Origin: Oscillospiraceae bacterium
GTDB lineage: Bacteria > Bacillota > Clostridia > Oscillospirales > Acutalibacteraceae
Direction: 5' to 3'
Assembly (NCBI GenBank): GCA_003486665.1
Contig: DNGF01000076.1
Span: forward strand, 3,234 to 25,476
DNA length: 22,243 nucleotides
Shown piece by piece: positions 6,498-13,953 of the stretch; position 1 is the first letter of the stretch; each line of letters opens with the position of its first letter. The notes beneath the pieces are model-generated. The model was not told the origin of the DNA, ran no database searches, and saw only the letters and a list, made by a program, of their open reading frames with translations. The position numbers were made by a program, and so were the translations under genes.

Positions 6498-7730
6498 ATG
6501 GATAAAGCCGAATTCAGACGCAAAAAGATTATAAACATAGTCTATTACGCCATTGTTTTAGGTTTGGCATACTTATTCTTGAAATACTGTTTTTCGATGT
6601 TTGCACCTTTCCTCATCGCTTTTTTCATCGCGGTAATAGTGCAAAGACCGACAAACTTTATAACAAGAAAAACAAAAATAAAAAAAGGAATAACGGCAAC
6701 CGTCCTGGTTCTTCTTTTGTATCTTGTCATTGCCGCTTTAATTTCCCTTATCGGAGTCAAGCTTGTTGACGGAATAAAAAGCCTTGTTGCCTTTATTCAG
6801 TCAAAGCTGACGGATATACCTACACTGATCGAAAATGTCAAAAACTGGTCGCTTAACACCGTCAGATTTTTGCCCGACGGCCTTGAGGCAAAGGCAACCC
6901 AGTCTATGATTCCGTTCTTTGACGCACTTAAAGAAAAGAGCGCAACGGAAATTGCAAGCTTCATTATGGATAAGGCATCGAACGGTGAAAAATTCTCTCT
7001 TGCAAGCCTTTCAACTCCGCTCAGCGGAATTTGGAGTACGGCGAAGCAGATACCATCCGTTTTCGTTGCCGTCATGATAGCGATAGTTTCTTCCTGCTTT
7101 ATGGCAGTTGACTACGACAGACTTGTTAAGTTTATCAAGGGTCAAATCTCCGAAGAAAATGAAAGCAAGCTTTCGGCAACCAAGAGAATTGTATTCAAGT
7201 CGCTGGGCAAGCTAATCAAATCGTATGTTCTTATCATTTGCATAACGGGCATGGAGCTTTTCGTCGGATTGAATATCCTTACCCTTATCGGCATATACAA
7301 GGACGGCAACATCATTGCTCTGTCGCTGATTATTGCCGTGCTTGATATTCTTCCCGTTATCGGAACCGGCACATTTATGGTTCCGTGGGCGCTTTACAGC
7401 CTGATTACCGGCAAGGTCGGATTGGCAATAGGACTGTTTGTGGTCTACGCGATAATCTATGTTGTCAGACAGATCATTGAGCCAAAAATCGTCGGCGGTA
7501 CGGTTGACTTGCCGTCGTTCGTCACTCTTATGGGTATGTATATAGGCTCGCAGCTCTTCGGATTTATCGGTATCTTCCTTGTGCCGATCCTTATAATCAT
7601 TATCAAGCTTCTCAACGACGAGGGAATTATCCATCTTTGGAACAACAGCGATGCGTTTGAAGACGAGGTTTCCTCCGAGCCTAAGATCAAGCTCCCGAAA
7701 CTGTCATTTTTGAAGAAGAAAAAGAAATAA
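6498..7730 (+). CDS. AI-2E family (YtvI-like) integral membrane protein
   Basis: A 410-residue multi-pass protein of the AI-2E/UPF0118 family. It has paired N-terminal membrane segments, a soluble middle region of about 90 residues (about 90-185) and a C-terminal membrane half with DILPVIGTGTFMVPWALY and VVRQIIEPKIVGG, the family's most conserved part. That C-terminal signature is closest to the sporulation membrane protein YtvI, but I am not certain of the subgroup; other members export AI-2 or act in Na+/H+ exchange. The last 30 residues are charged, ending in five lysines. The ATG at 6498 is preferred over a GTG at 6486 because GGAG/GAGG lies just upstream. It is a single-gene unit with its own promoter and terminator. 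Confidence 0.88.
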   Translation: MDKAEFRRKKIINIVYYAIVLGLAYLFLKYCFSMFAPFLIAFFIAVIVQRPTNFITRKTKIKKGITATVLVLLLYLVIAALISLIGVKLVDGIKSLVAFIQSKLTDIPTLIENVKNWSLNTVRFLPDGLEAKATQSMIPFFDALKEKSATEIASFIMDKASNGEKFSLASLSTPLSGIWSTAKQIPSVFVAVMIAIVSSCFMAVDYDRLVKFIKGQISEENESKLSATKRIVFKSLGKLIKSYVLIICITGMELFVGLNILTLIGIYKDGNIIALSLIIAVLDILPVIGTGTFMVPWALYSLITGKVGLAIGLFVVYAIIYVVRQIIEPKIVGGTVDLPSFVTLMGMYIGSQLFGFIGIFLVPILIIIIKLLNDEGIIHLWNNSDAFEDEVSSEPKIKLPKLSFLKKKKK

Positions 7731-7750
7731 AAATCATAACCAAATAATAA

Positions 7751-7777
7751 AAGAGGTCGTTTTGCGGCCTCTTTTTT
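7751..7777. terminator. Bidirectional terminator between convergent genes
   Basis: AAGAGGTCG pairs with CGGCCTCTT (nine pairs, one G-U) around TTTTG, followed by a T run on the plus strand. Read on the minus strand the same hairpin is followed by TTATTATTT, so it can also end the XRE regulator transcript. Confidence 0.85.
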
Positions 7778-7823
7778 CTATGTGTCACCTAAATATACGG
7801 TGATTTTTTATTGCCGAAAATGC

Positions 7824-8123
7824 TCAGTCAGTCTTTTTTACAGCGCAGATAAATTCAGAGAGCTTGATCTGTTCCTCGTCATCAAGGAGCTGGATTGCGG
7901 ACAAAAGATAAGGGTTGACCTTGTTTCTCTGCTCGGAAAAGAAATCCTGAACGGAAATATCAAGGGCAAAGCAAATGTACGAAAGCATCTCAACAGTGGG
8001 ATTCTTTTTGTTCATTTCAAGGTCACGCAGATAGCTTTGTGAAATTCCGGCAAGGTTAGCCAGCTTGTTCGTACTCATATTTTTTCTTTCCCTTAGCTCA
8101 ACTATTCTTTTTCCGATGTCCAT
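7824..8123 (-). CDS. XRE-family helix-turn-helix regulator
   Basis: A 99-residue DNA-binding protein. Residues about 6-60 form a Cro/C1-type HTH (IVELRERKNMSTNKLANLAG, then ISQSYLRDLE and the typical NPTVEMLSYICFALDISVQDFF tail). The remaining 35 residues, with a LLDDEEQIKL helix, may serve dimerisation. An AGGTGA site precedes the ATG. It is transcribed divergently from a zinc-ribbon membrane protein, and the gap between them contains repeated TATAGTG and dyad sequences. It is therefore a likely local repressor of itself and/or its neighbour. No ligand domain is present, so its signal is unknown. Confidence 0.9.
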   Translation of the reverse strand: MDIGKRIVELRERKNMSTNKLANLAGISQSYLRDLEMNKKNPTVEMLSYICFALDISVQDFFSEQRNKVNPYLLSAIQLLDDEEQIKLSEFICAVKKTD

Positions 8124-8174
8124 TTAATCACCTCGTATATTATAATAATCGTTATTGCGAAAAAAAATTACAGT

Positions 8175-8234
8175 TATAGTGTTGACAGATTATTGCTATA
8201 GTGATAAAATATCATCACCATTGAAATAATGGTG
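8175..8234. promoter_or_regulatory. Operator-like repeats between XRE regulator and zinc-ribbon gene
   Basis: Two direct copies of TATAGTG (8175-8181 and 8197-8203) are 22 bases apart, two helical turns, and bracket the -35 box of the plus-strand promoter. GTGAT/ATCAC (8201-8205 and 8214-8218) and TGATA-AAA-TATCA (8202-8214) cover the -10 box. CACCATT-GAAAT-AATGGTG (8216-8234) covers the likely start of transcription. These are candidate binding sites for the XRE protein; the assignment is inferred. Confidence 0.5.
8182..8210 (+). promoter_or_regulatory. Promoter of the zinc-ribbon membrane protein gene
   Basis: TTGACA (8182-8187), a 17-base spacer and TAAAAT (8205-8210), about 45 bases before the ATG. 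It is embedded in the operator-like repeats described above. Confidence 0.85.
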
Positions 8235-8255
8235 TCTAAAATATAAGAAAAAACT

Positions 8256-8582
8256 ATGTATTGTAAAAATTGCGGACAGGAAATAGCGGACAATGCCGCT
8301 GTTTGTATTCATTGCGGAGTTGCCGTATCTAACCAGCCGAGCAATGAGCTGAACAAGCAGTACCACGAGGTTCCGAAATGCCGTAAATGCGGCTATGTCG
8401 GCGAGTTCCAGAGAGGAAAAATGTTCAGAACAATGGACTGGGTTATCGGTCTTGCAACTATATGGTTCGGCTTCGGCATAATCTATTTTATAATTATTGC
8501 CGTTATGCGTCATGATGAGAAGAACCGCGAAACAATTTGTCCTCATTGCGGCGAAAAGAACAGCGCAATGGACGTGTATTAA
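8256..8582 (+). CDS. Zinc-ribbon membrane protein with LITAF-like layout
   Basis: A 108-residue protein with eight cysteines in four CxxC pairs. C3/C6 and C17/C20 make an N-terminal zinc ribbon of the double-knuckle type. C42/C45 and C95/C98 would make a second ribbon whose halves are separated by a 23-residue hydrophobic stretch (about 62-84). That split arrangement, ending in CPHCG, recalls the LITAF domain, where the hydrophobic part is inserted monotopically in the membrane and the two knuckles meet on one side. The function is unknown. The ATG lacks a clear Shine-Dalgarno site (only AAGAAAAAA upstream), unlike its neighbours. It is controlled by the divergent consensus promoter and probably by the XRE regulator. 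Confidence 0.82.
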   Translation: MYCKNCGQEIADNAAVCIHCGVAVSNQPSNELNKQYHEVPKCRKCGYVGEFQRGKMFRTMDWVIGLATIWFGFGIIYFIIIAVMRHDEKNRETICPHCGEKNSAMDVY

Positions 8583-8608
8583 GCTATTTGTAATCATAAA
8601 ACAATAAT

Positions 8609-8640
8609 GCCGCAGGGCGATTCCTGCGGCTTTGTTGTTT
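8609..8640. terminator. Terminator between convergent genes
   Basis: GCCGCAGG pairs perfectly with CCTGCGGC around GCGATT, followed by TTTGTTGTTT on the plus strand. It ends the zinc-ribbon transcript. On the minus strand ATTATTGTTTT follows the hairpin, so it may also serve the U32 gene. Confidence 0.85.
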
Positions 8641-8660
8641 GTATTTTAATCTGAATATTT

Positions 8661-10691
8661 TTATTCGACGCCCCTGTAAAGGAGTCCTCTTGTGAATTCG
8701 CCGTGCGGCTTTTTTGAACCTTTGATATAGTCCTGAATAACGAACGCTGTTTTTTCCTTGCTCTCGTCCGTAAAATAAAGGAGCATAAAGTCCATGTTTC
8801 TTATCTCTCCGAGCCTGTCTGCCATATATACGGGAACACTGTTGAGAATCTCGCTACAGCCGGAGCGGCAGTCGATCGGGAATTCAATTCCTCTGCGGTC
8901 GGTCAGCTTGCCCGTGCGCTTACATTCGACACAGGATTTTCCGTTTTTCTGCGGACAGTTTCTTGTCAGCATCAAAGGTAGTCTGCCGTAAGCAAAAACA
9001 CCCCTCGGCGCATTTCCGCCGATCGCCTGAGCCTGTGCCAGTGTCAATTCGGGCGAAAGCAGAATTCTGTTTACACCCATATTCTCAAGTGCTGCAACAG
9101 AAAGCGAATTAAACACGTTTGAGCCGATAAAGGCATTGGGCTTTAATCCCGCCTTTTGAATAAGAACAATTCCGTCAAGCGTGCCTGCCCATGCCTCGGT
9201 GATGCCGAATTCCTTTGCACTTTTCAGCTTTTCGAGAATTTTTTCATCATCCGAGAAGATTCCCCTCGGCACTTCAACGCTGACTCTGAGCGATTTTTTA
9301 ATCTTTTGCTCATCGCCGAGCGGCACGATTACCTGTTCGATATAGTCCCAGTTTTCGGGTATATTATCAATATCTGCAAAGCGGCATATAAGCCGTTTTT
9401 TGCCCGGAGTATGTGGTTGAACCTTGACATATTCCGGTTTGAAGCTCTTAACCTGAATCTTATTTTCATCAAGCTTCTCGATAACCTCACGGCGCAGTTT
9501 GTTAAGCTCAGAAACAGGAATAAACAGTCCGTCATCCAGTTCAATGTCAATATCGCCGCAGACAAATCTTGTTCCGCCGACCTTTGAAAGCTGATTTTTG
9601 ACCGCATCGGCTGTCGTTGCCTTGTTCATTGCAAGCTGAGGTGCTTCACCTTCGGCAAAAACATTTTTTGTTCCTGCTCTTGCGGCAAGCGATATCGGCT
9701 CACCCTTTACGGCAGTAAAAGCGAAATCAACAACGGTGTCCGCCTTTTCCTTTTCGTAGAGTTTTTCGAGCTTTTTGAGTACGCCCGAAGCGGCAGTAAC
9801 ATCATCCTTACTGCGAATTCCGAACATATCGTAACCAAGCTTATTTCTGTAATAACCGTCCGTGAATCCCGAACGGGAAAATACAGAGCGCAGATCATCC
9901 CGGAGCGCATTATCCGTAATTCCGTCAACGCTGTTTCTGCAGGCTTTAACCGCGGCGGCAACATATTCCGGTCGCTTCATTCGACCCTCAATTTTAAATG
10001 AGCAAACGCCCATCTCCGCCATTTCGCCGATATAGTCAACAAGTGACAGATCCTTTAAGCTGAGATCATGTCCCGTCCCGTTTTCAGCCTTAAAAGGCAG
10101 TCGGCACGGCTGAGCGCAAGCGCCCCTGTTACCGCTTCGCGAGCCGAGAACAGCGCTGAAAAGGCACTGACCGGAAACACACATACACAATGCACCATGC
10201 ACAAAGCATTCAAGCTCAACAGGCGAGTTTTCGCCAAGCCTTTTGATTTCCTCTTTTGACATTTCGCGTGGAAGAACGGCACGGGTAAATCCGAGCTTTT
10301 TTAATCTTTTTAGTCCCGCGGCGGTCTGAACCGTCATCTGAGTTGAAGCGTGGAGCGGCATATCCGGCGCGGTTCTGCGGATAAGCTCCGCCAGTCCGAT
10401 ATCCTGCACGATAATAGCGTCAACTCCCGATTCGCACGCGAGCTTTACCGCTTCCTGCGCTTTTTCAATCTCACCGTCCGAAACAAGAGTGTTAAGCGTA
10501 AGATGTACCTTTACGCCATGCTTATGGCAATACGAAACCGCCTCCTTAAGCTGTTCCGCGTCAAAATTTTCCGCATTTCTGCGTGCGTTCAGACTTTTAA
10601 TACCGAGGTAAACCGCGTCTGCTCCGCTTCTTACCGCGGCAATAAGCGCCTGGGGCGAACCGGCAGGCGCAAGAATTTCCGTTTTTATCAT
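8661..10691 (-). CDS. U32 family protein (peptidase U32 / RNA hydroxylase-like)
   Basis: A 676-residue protein beginning with the TIM-barrel-like U32 start (EILAPAGSPQALIAAVRSGADAVYLG, split here as residues 5-30). The U32 signature at about 160-200 (ELECFVHGALC, SGQCLFS, SGNRGACAQPCR) includes C169, C176, C192 and C196, proposed in this family to hold an iron-sulfur cluster. A further cysteine group lies at about residues 580-620 (RNCPQ, CVECKR, DCRSGC). Family members were first called collagenases; RlhA and TrhP are now known to hydroxylate a cytidine in 23S rRNA and a tRNA uridine. The length and C-terminal domain resemble the long RlhA-type. Its ATG overlaps the zapA stop by four bases (ATGA), with AAAGGA upstream, so translation is coupled to zapA. 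Confidence 0.9.
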   Translation of the reverse strand: MIKTEILAPAGSPQALIAAVRSGADAVYLGIKSLNARRNAENFDAEQLKEAVSYCHKHGVKVHLTLNTLVSDGEIEKAQEAVKLACESGVDAIIVQDIGLAELIRRTAPDMPLHASTQMTVQTAAGLKRLKKLGFTRAVLPREMSKEEIKRLGENSPVELECFVHGALCMCVSGQCLFSAVLGSRSGNRGACAQPCRLPFKAENGTGHDLSLKDLSLVDYIGEMAEMGVCSFKIEGRMKRPEYVAAAVKACRNSVDGITDNALRDDLRSVFSRSGFTDGYYRNKLGYDMFGIRSKDDVTAASGVLKKLEKLYEKEKADTVVDFAFTAVKGEPISLAARAGTKNVFAEGEAPQLAMNKATTADAVKNQLSKVGGTRFVCGDIDIELDDGLFIPVSELNKLRREVIEKLDENKIQVKSFKPEYVKVQPHTPGKKRLICRFADIDNIPENWDYIEQVIVPLGDEQKIKKSLRVSVEVPRGIFSDDEKILEKLKSAKEFGITEAWAGTLDGIVLIQKAGLKPNAFIGSNVFNSLSVAALENMGVNRILLSPELTLAQAQAIGGNAPRGVFAYGRLPLMLTRNCPQKNGKSCVECKRTGKLTDRRGIEFPIDCRSGCSEILNSVPVYMADRLGEIRNMDFMLLYFTDESKEKTAFVIQDYIKGSKKPHGEFTRGLLYRGVE

Positions 10692-11047
10692 AACATATCC
10701 TTTTCTTCAAGACTGCGGCGAATACTTCTGAGATCTCTGGTCATGCGCTCCGCCTCACGTCGAGCCATTTCAGCCTCTGTTTTTGCTTTTGCGGCATCCT
10801 CCATATACATTTGAATCTGAGATTTAAGAAATTCGCTTGATTTTTCCGCCTGCTTAAGTCGGTCTGCATAGTCAAGAGCGCTGAGAACCGCCGCCTGAAC
10901 CTGTGAAAGCCTCGGATGGTTGTGGATCAGACCCGTAATCTCATCGTCCAGATCCTCACCGAGATTTTTCATGTAGGCAATCTCCTCATCGGTCGTGATA
11001 TAATAATCCAAACCGCCGATCGTGAGTCTGACTTTATTTTTTCCCAT
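10688..11047 (-). CDS. zapA: Cell division protein ZapA
   Basis: A 119-residue ZapA-family protein, which bundles FtsZ protofilaments at the division ring. It has the N-terminal beta/alpha head (VRLTIGGLDYYITTDEEIAYMKNLG) within residues 6-30, the conserved HPRLSQVQAAVLSALDYADRL helix start (about 44-64) and a long charged coiled-coil tail to the end. The tail is longer than in the shortest homologues. A strong GGAGG lies seven bases before the ATG. It is the first gene of a two-gene unit with the U32 gene. Upstream there is a TATAAT on the minus strand (about 11111-11116) with no good -35 box. Confidence 0.88.
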   Translation of the reverse strand: MGKNKVRLTIGGLDYYITTDEEIAYMKNLGEDLDDEITGLIHNHPRLSQVQAAVLSALDYADRLKQAEKSSEFLKSQIQMYMEDAAKAKTEAEMARREAERMTRDLRSIRRSLEEKDML

Positions 11048-11402
11048 AACTATACCTCCGCAGAATAATTGCGCCTAACTTCGCAAATATTAAGATTATG
11101 AGGTTATTATACTATAAATTTCATTTTCAATAAAGAGTTTTTTCGCATTTTTTTGACAATATTTGTTCTAACGGAAAGACGATTTTTCGTCCTTACTCTA
11201 ACCATGACCTAATAATTTGGTTAAATCTTATATTTATTTTGCTGTTTTGGTAAATTAGTGGCATTTTTTCGTTGTAGTGCATAAATTTAAGGGTTAAAAT
11301 TCGTATAAGCAAAATGAAATAAGGTGTTGTATTTTTCTTAAAAATAGTATAAAATAAAAACAGAGATTACATAATCCGAGCAATTAAGTCAGGAGGCTTT
11401 TT
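11048..11402. other. 355-base AT-rich divergent intergenic region
   Basis: This gap separates zapA (minus) from glgP (plus). It holds the 5' sequences of both genes. I found no RNA gene, no open frame with a ribosome binding site and no strong repeat. A small GACG-ATTTTT-CGTC hairpin (about 11178-11191) and a lone TTGACA (11153-11158) are present but have no partner elements. The region is strikingly AT-rich compared with its flanks. Confidence 0.6.
11327..11355 (+). promoter_or_regulatory. Promoter of glgP
   Basis: TTGTAT (11327-11332), a 17-base spacer and TAAAAT (11350-11355), about 48 bases before the ATG. An AGGAGG site (11391-11396) lies six bases before the start codon. Confidence 0.65.
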
Positions 11403-13811
11403 ATGAATTATAAACTTACCAAAAAGGAAGCTAAGGAGCTTATCGTTAATAAGCTTTCCCATTTTTACGGCGTTTCACCCGAAGAAGCAACCTATGAGCA
11501 TTATTACAAGGCAATTGCGCTTATTCTGCGCGACATGATGATGCAGGGCAGGAAAGAGTTCCATAACGAGGCAAAAAAGTCCGATTCAAAGAAGATTTAT
11601 TACCTTTGCATGGAATTTCTTATGGGCCGCTCGCTCAAAAACAATCTTTTTAATCTTAATCTTACAAAAACAATGGAATCCGCGCTCAAGGATTTCGGAA
11701 TAAAGCTTGACAAGCTTTACGACTGCGAACCCGACGCGGGCTTGGGCAACGGCGGACTTGGCAGACTTGCCGCCTGTTACCTTGACGGTCTTGCGAGTCA
11801 GGGCTATTTTGCAAAGGGATATTCAATTCTTTACGAATACGGAATTTTCAAGCAGAAGCTTGTTGACGGCTGGCAGACCGAGCTTCCCGATTTCTGGCTC
11901 CCCGGCGGAGATGTTTGGCTTGTTCCCCGTGAGGAAGAGGCTGTTGACGTTCTCTTTGAGGGATGGGTTGATGAAAGCTGGGACAATCAGTATCACCACA
12001 TTGAGCAGCGCGACTGCAACAAGGTAAAGGCTATCCCCTACGATATGTATGTTTCGGGTAAGGACGGCAAGGGTATCAGCGTACTTCGCCTTTGGAGCGC
12101 AAAAGCACCGGGACTTGACATGGATATGTTCAACCAGGGCGACTATATGCGTGCCATGGAGCAAAACGCAATGGCAGAGGTCATCAGCAAGGTCCTTTAT
12201 CCGTCCGACAACCATCCGGAGGGAAAGAGTCTGCGCCTTCGTCAGCAATATTTCCTTGTTTCCGCTTCAATTCAGGACATTATCAACAATCATCTGAGAA
12301 TTTACGGCACAGTTGAAAATCTTGCCGACAGAATTGCAATCCACATCAACGACACTCATCCCACCCTTGCTATTCCGGAGCTTATGCGAATTCTTCTCGA
12401 CGACTGCGGCTACGGCTGGGACGAGGCATGGAACATTGTTACAAATACCGTTGCTTACACGAACCACACGGTTATGGCTGAGGCTCTCGAATGCTGGCCG
12501 GAGGATCTCTTTAAGCGGCTTCTTCCGAGAATTTATGAGATCACTAAGGAGATCGACAACCGCTTCCGCAGCTATGTCTGGAATGCAACCGGCGATGCAG
12601 ACAAAGTGGAACGTATGGCAATCGTTTCAAACGGCGTTATCAGAATGGCAAATATGTCCGTTGCGGGTTCGCACTGTGTAAACGGCGTTTCGGCGCTTCA
12701 CTCCGAGATTCTTAAGGAGAGCGTTTTCAAGGATTTCTACTCGCTCACTCCCGACAAATTTACCAATGTCACAAACGGCATTGCACATCGCCGCTGGCTT
12801 TGCCAGTCCAATCCGGAGCTTACAAAGCTCCTCACCGAGCTTATCGGCAGCGGATTTATCTATCACGGCGATGAGCTTGAAAAGCTCAAGCCCTACGCTA
12901 CCGACGCCGAGGTTCTCAAGAAACTTGAAAAAATCAAGCTTCACAACAAGGAAAGACTTGCCGAGCTTGTTAAAAAATCAAACGGAGTTGAGCTTGATCC
13001 GACATCAATCTTTGACGTTCAGGTTAAAAGACTTCACGAGTACAAGCGTCAGCATCTCAACGCTTTCCACATTCTTTCGAAATATCTTGCAATCAAGGAA
13101 AATCCCGACGGAGATTTCACTCCGCACACATATATTTTCGCCGCAAAAGCCGCTCCAGGCTACTTTATGGCAAAGAAGATCATCAGCTTCATCTGCTCAC
13201 TCGGCGAGCTTATCAATAATGACCCCGATGTAAGAGGCCGTCTTAAGGTTGTATATCTTGAGGATTACAATGTTACAATGGCTGAAAATCTTATGCCTGC
13301 GGCTGATATCAGCGAACAGATCTCTCTCTCCGGAACGGAAGCGAGCGGCACAGGCAATATGAAGCTCATGATCAACGGCGCAATTACTCTCGGCACAATG
13401 GACGGTGCGAACGTTGAGATTCATGAGGCTGTCGGTGATGACAACATCATCATCTTCGGTATGAGTACGCCTGAGGTCAACGAGCTTAAGAGAATCGGCT
13501 ACAATCCGATGAATTATTATCAGAACAATGCAGATATCCGTAAGGTCGTTGATTTTATCAACGGCGGAATCAACGGCAAGGTATTCCCGGAAATCGGCGG
13601 AACGATCACACATCACGATCCGTACATGGTTCTTGCCGACTTTGCGGACTACAAGGCGGCTCAGGCTAAGGCGGAGAAGCTCTTTGCCGACAGAAAAACC
13701 TGGGACAGAATGTCACTGATGAACATTGCAGGTGCAGGACGCTTTGCCTGCGACAGAGCAATCAATGATTATGCGCGCGACATCTGGCACACGGAGCCGC
13801 TCAGAAAGTAA
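11403..13811 (+). CDS. glgP: Glycogen/alpha-glucan phosphorylase
   Basis: Splits alpha-1,4-glucans with phosphate to release glucose 1-phosphate, using pyridoxal phosphate. The 802-residue length is normal. The N-terminal half has YYLCMEFLMGR, DAGLGNGGLGRLAACYLDGLA and IAIHINDTHP; the C-terminal half has VQVKRLHEYKRQ and the PLP signature EASGTGNMKLMINGA with the cofactor lysine at residue 654. It is complete and looks active. No glgA, glgB or glgC is present nearby, so here it is a single-gene unit. The ATG is fixed by an AGGAGG six bases upstream. Some bacterial homologues act on maltodextrin rather than glycogen; the sequence alone does not decide this. Confidence 0.96.
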   Translation: MNYKLTKKEAKELIVNKLSHFYGVSPEEATYEHYYKAIALILRDMMMQGRKEFHNEAKKSDSKKIYYLCMEFLMGRSLKNNLFNLNLTKTMESALKDFGIKLDKLYDCEPDAGLGNGGLGRLAACYLDGLASQGYFAKGYSILYEYGIFKQKLVDGWQTELPDFWLPGGDVWLVPREEEAVDVLFEGWVDESWDNQYHHIEQRDCNKVKAIPYDMYVSGKDGKGISVLRLWSAKAPGLDMDMFNQGDYMRAMEQNAMAEVISKVLYPSDNHPEGKSLRLRQQYFLVSASIQDIINNHLRIYGTVENLADRIAIHINDTHPTLAIPELMRILLDDCGYGWDEAWNIVTNTVAYTNHTVMAEALECWPEDLFKRLLPRIYEITKEIDNRFRSYVWNATGDADKVERMAIVSNGVIRMANMSVAGSHCVNGVSALHSEILKESVFKDFYSLTPDKFTNVTNGIAHRRWLCQSNPELTKLLTELIGSGFIYHGDELEKLKPYATDAEVLKKLEKIKLHNKERLAELVKKSNGVELDPTSIFDVQVKRLHEYKRQHLNAFHILSKYLAIKENPDGDFTPHTYIFAAKAAPGYFMAKKIISFICSLGELINNDPDVRGRLKVVYLEDYNVTMAENLMPAADISEQISLSGTEASGTGNMKLMINGAITLGTMDGANVEIHEAVGDDNIIIFGMSTPEVNELKRIGYNPMNYYQNNADIRKVVDFINGGINGKVFPEIGGTITHHDPYMVLADFADYKAAQAKAEKLFADRKTWDRMSLMNIAGAGRFACDRAINDYARDIWHTEPLRK

Positions 13812-13814
13812 ACC

Positions 13815-13855
13815 AAAAAACGCCCACAGCTCAATGAGTCGTGGGTGATTTTTTT
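13815..13855. terminator. Terminator after glgP
   Basis: CGCCCAC (13821-13827) pairs with GTGGGTG (13841-13847), with an inner GCTC/GAGT pairing, and seven T follow. Six A precede the stem, so the hairpin also has a T run when read on the minus strand and may act in both directions. Confidence 0.85.
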
Positions 13856-13867
13856 ATAAAACAAAAC

Positions 13868-13915
13868 GACTGTCACATTTAATAAACACCGATTAAATGT
13901 GACAGTCACTTTTTT
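13868..13915. repeat. 16-bp perfect inverted repeat, possible second terminator
   Basis: GACTGTCACATTTAAT (13868-13883) and its exact complement (13892-13907) flank an eight-base loop. A short T run (13910-13915) follows. It is longer and more perfect than the first terminator 20 bases away. It may be a backup terminator or a remnant of a small palindromic repeat. Confidence 0.75.
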
Positions 13916-13922
13916 ATGATAT

Positions 13923-13949
13923 ATCCCGCACAATTTGGGTGTGCGGGAT
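13923..13949. repeat. Nine-bp perfect inverted repeat next to the DUF2079 gene stop
   Basis: ATCCCGCAC and GTGCGGGAT flank a nine-base loop, four bases after the stop codon of the minus-strand membrane protein gene. No T run follows on the minus strand, so it is a weak terminator candidate, perhaps an RNA-stabilising 3' hairpin. Confidence 0.65.
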
Positions 13950-13953
13950 CGAC

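Noticed and set aside
7783..7808. TCACC-TAAATATAC-GGTGA hairpin followed by T residues, as a second terminator after the AI-2E gene
   Set aside because: Only five pairs with a nine-base loop, right after a much better terminator; likely chance.
11153..11191. TTGACA and a GACG/CGTC hairpin in the zapA-glgP gap as a promoter or small RNA
   Set aside because: No -10 box at the proper distance, and the hairpin has four pairs with no T run.
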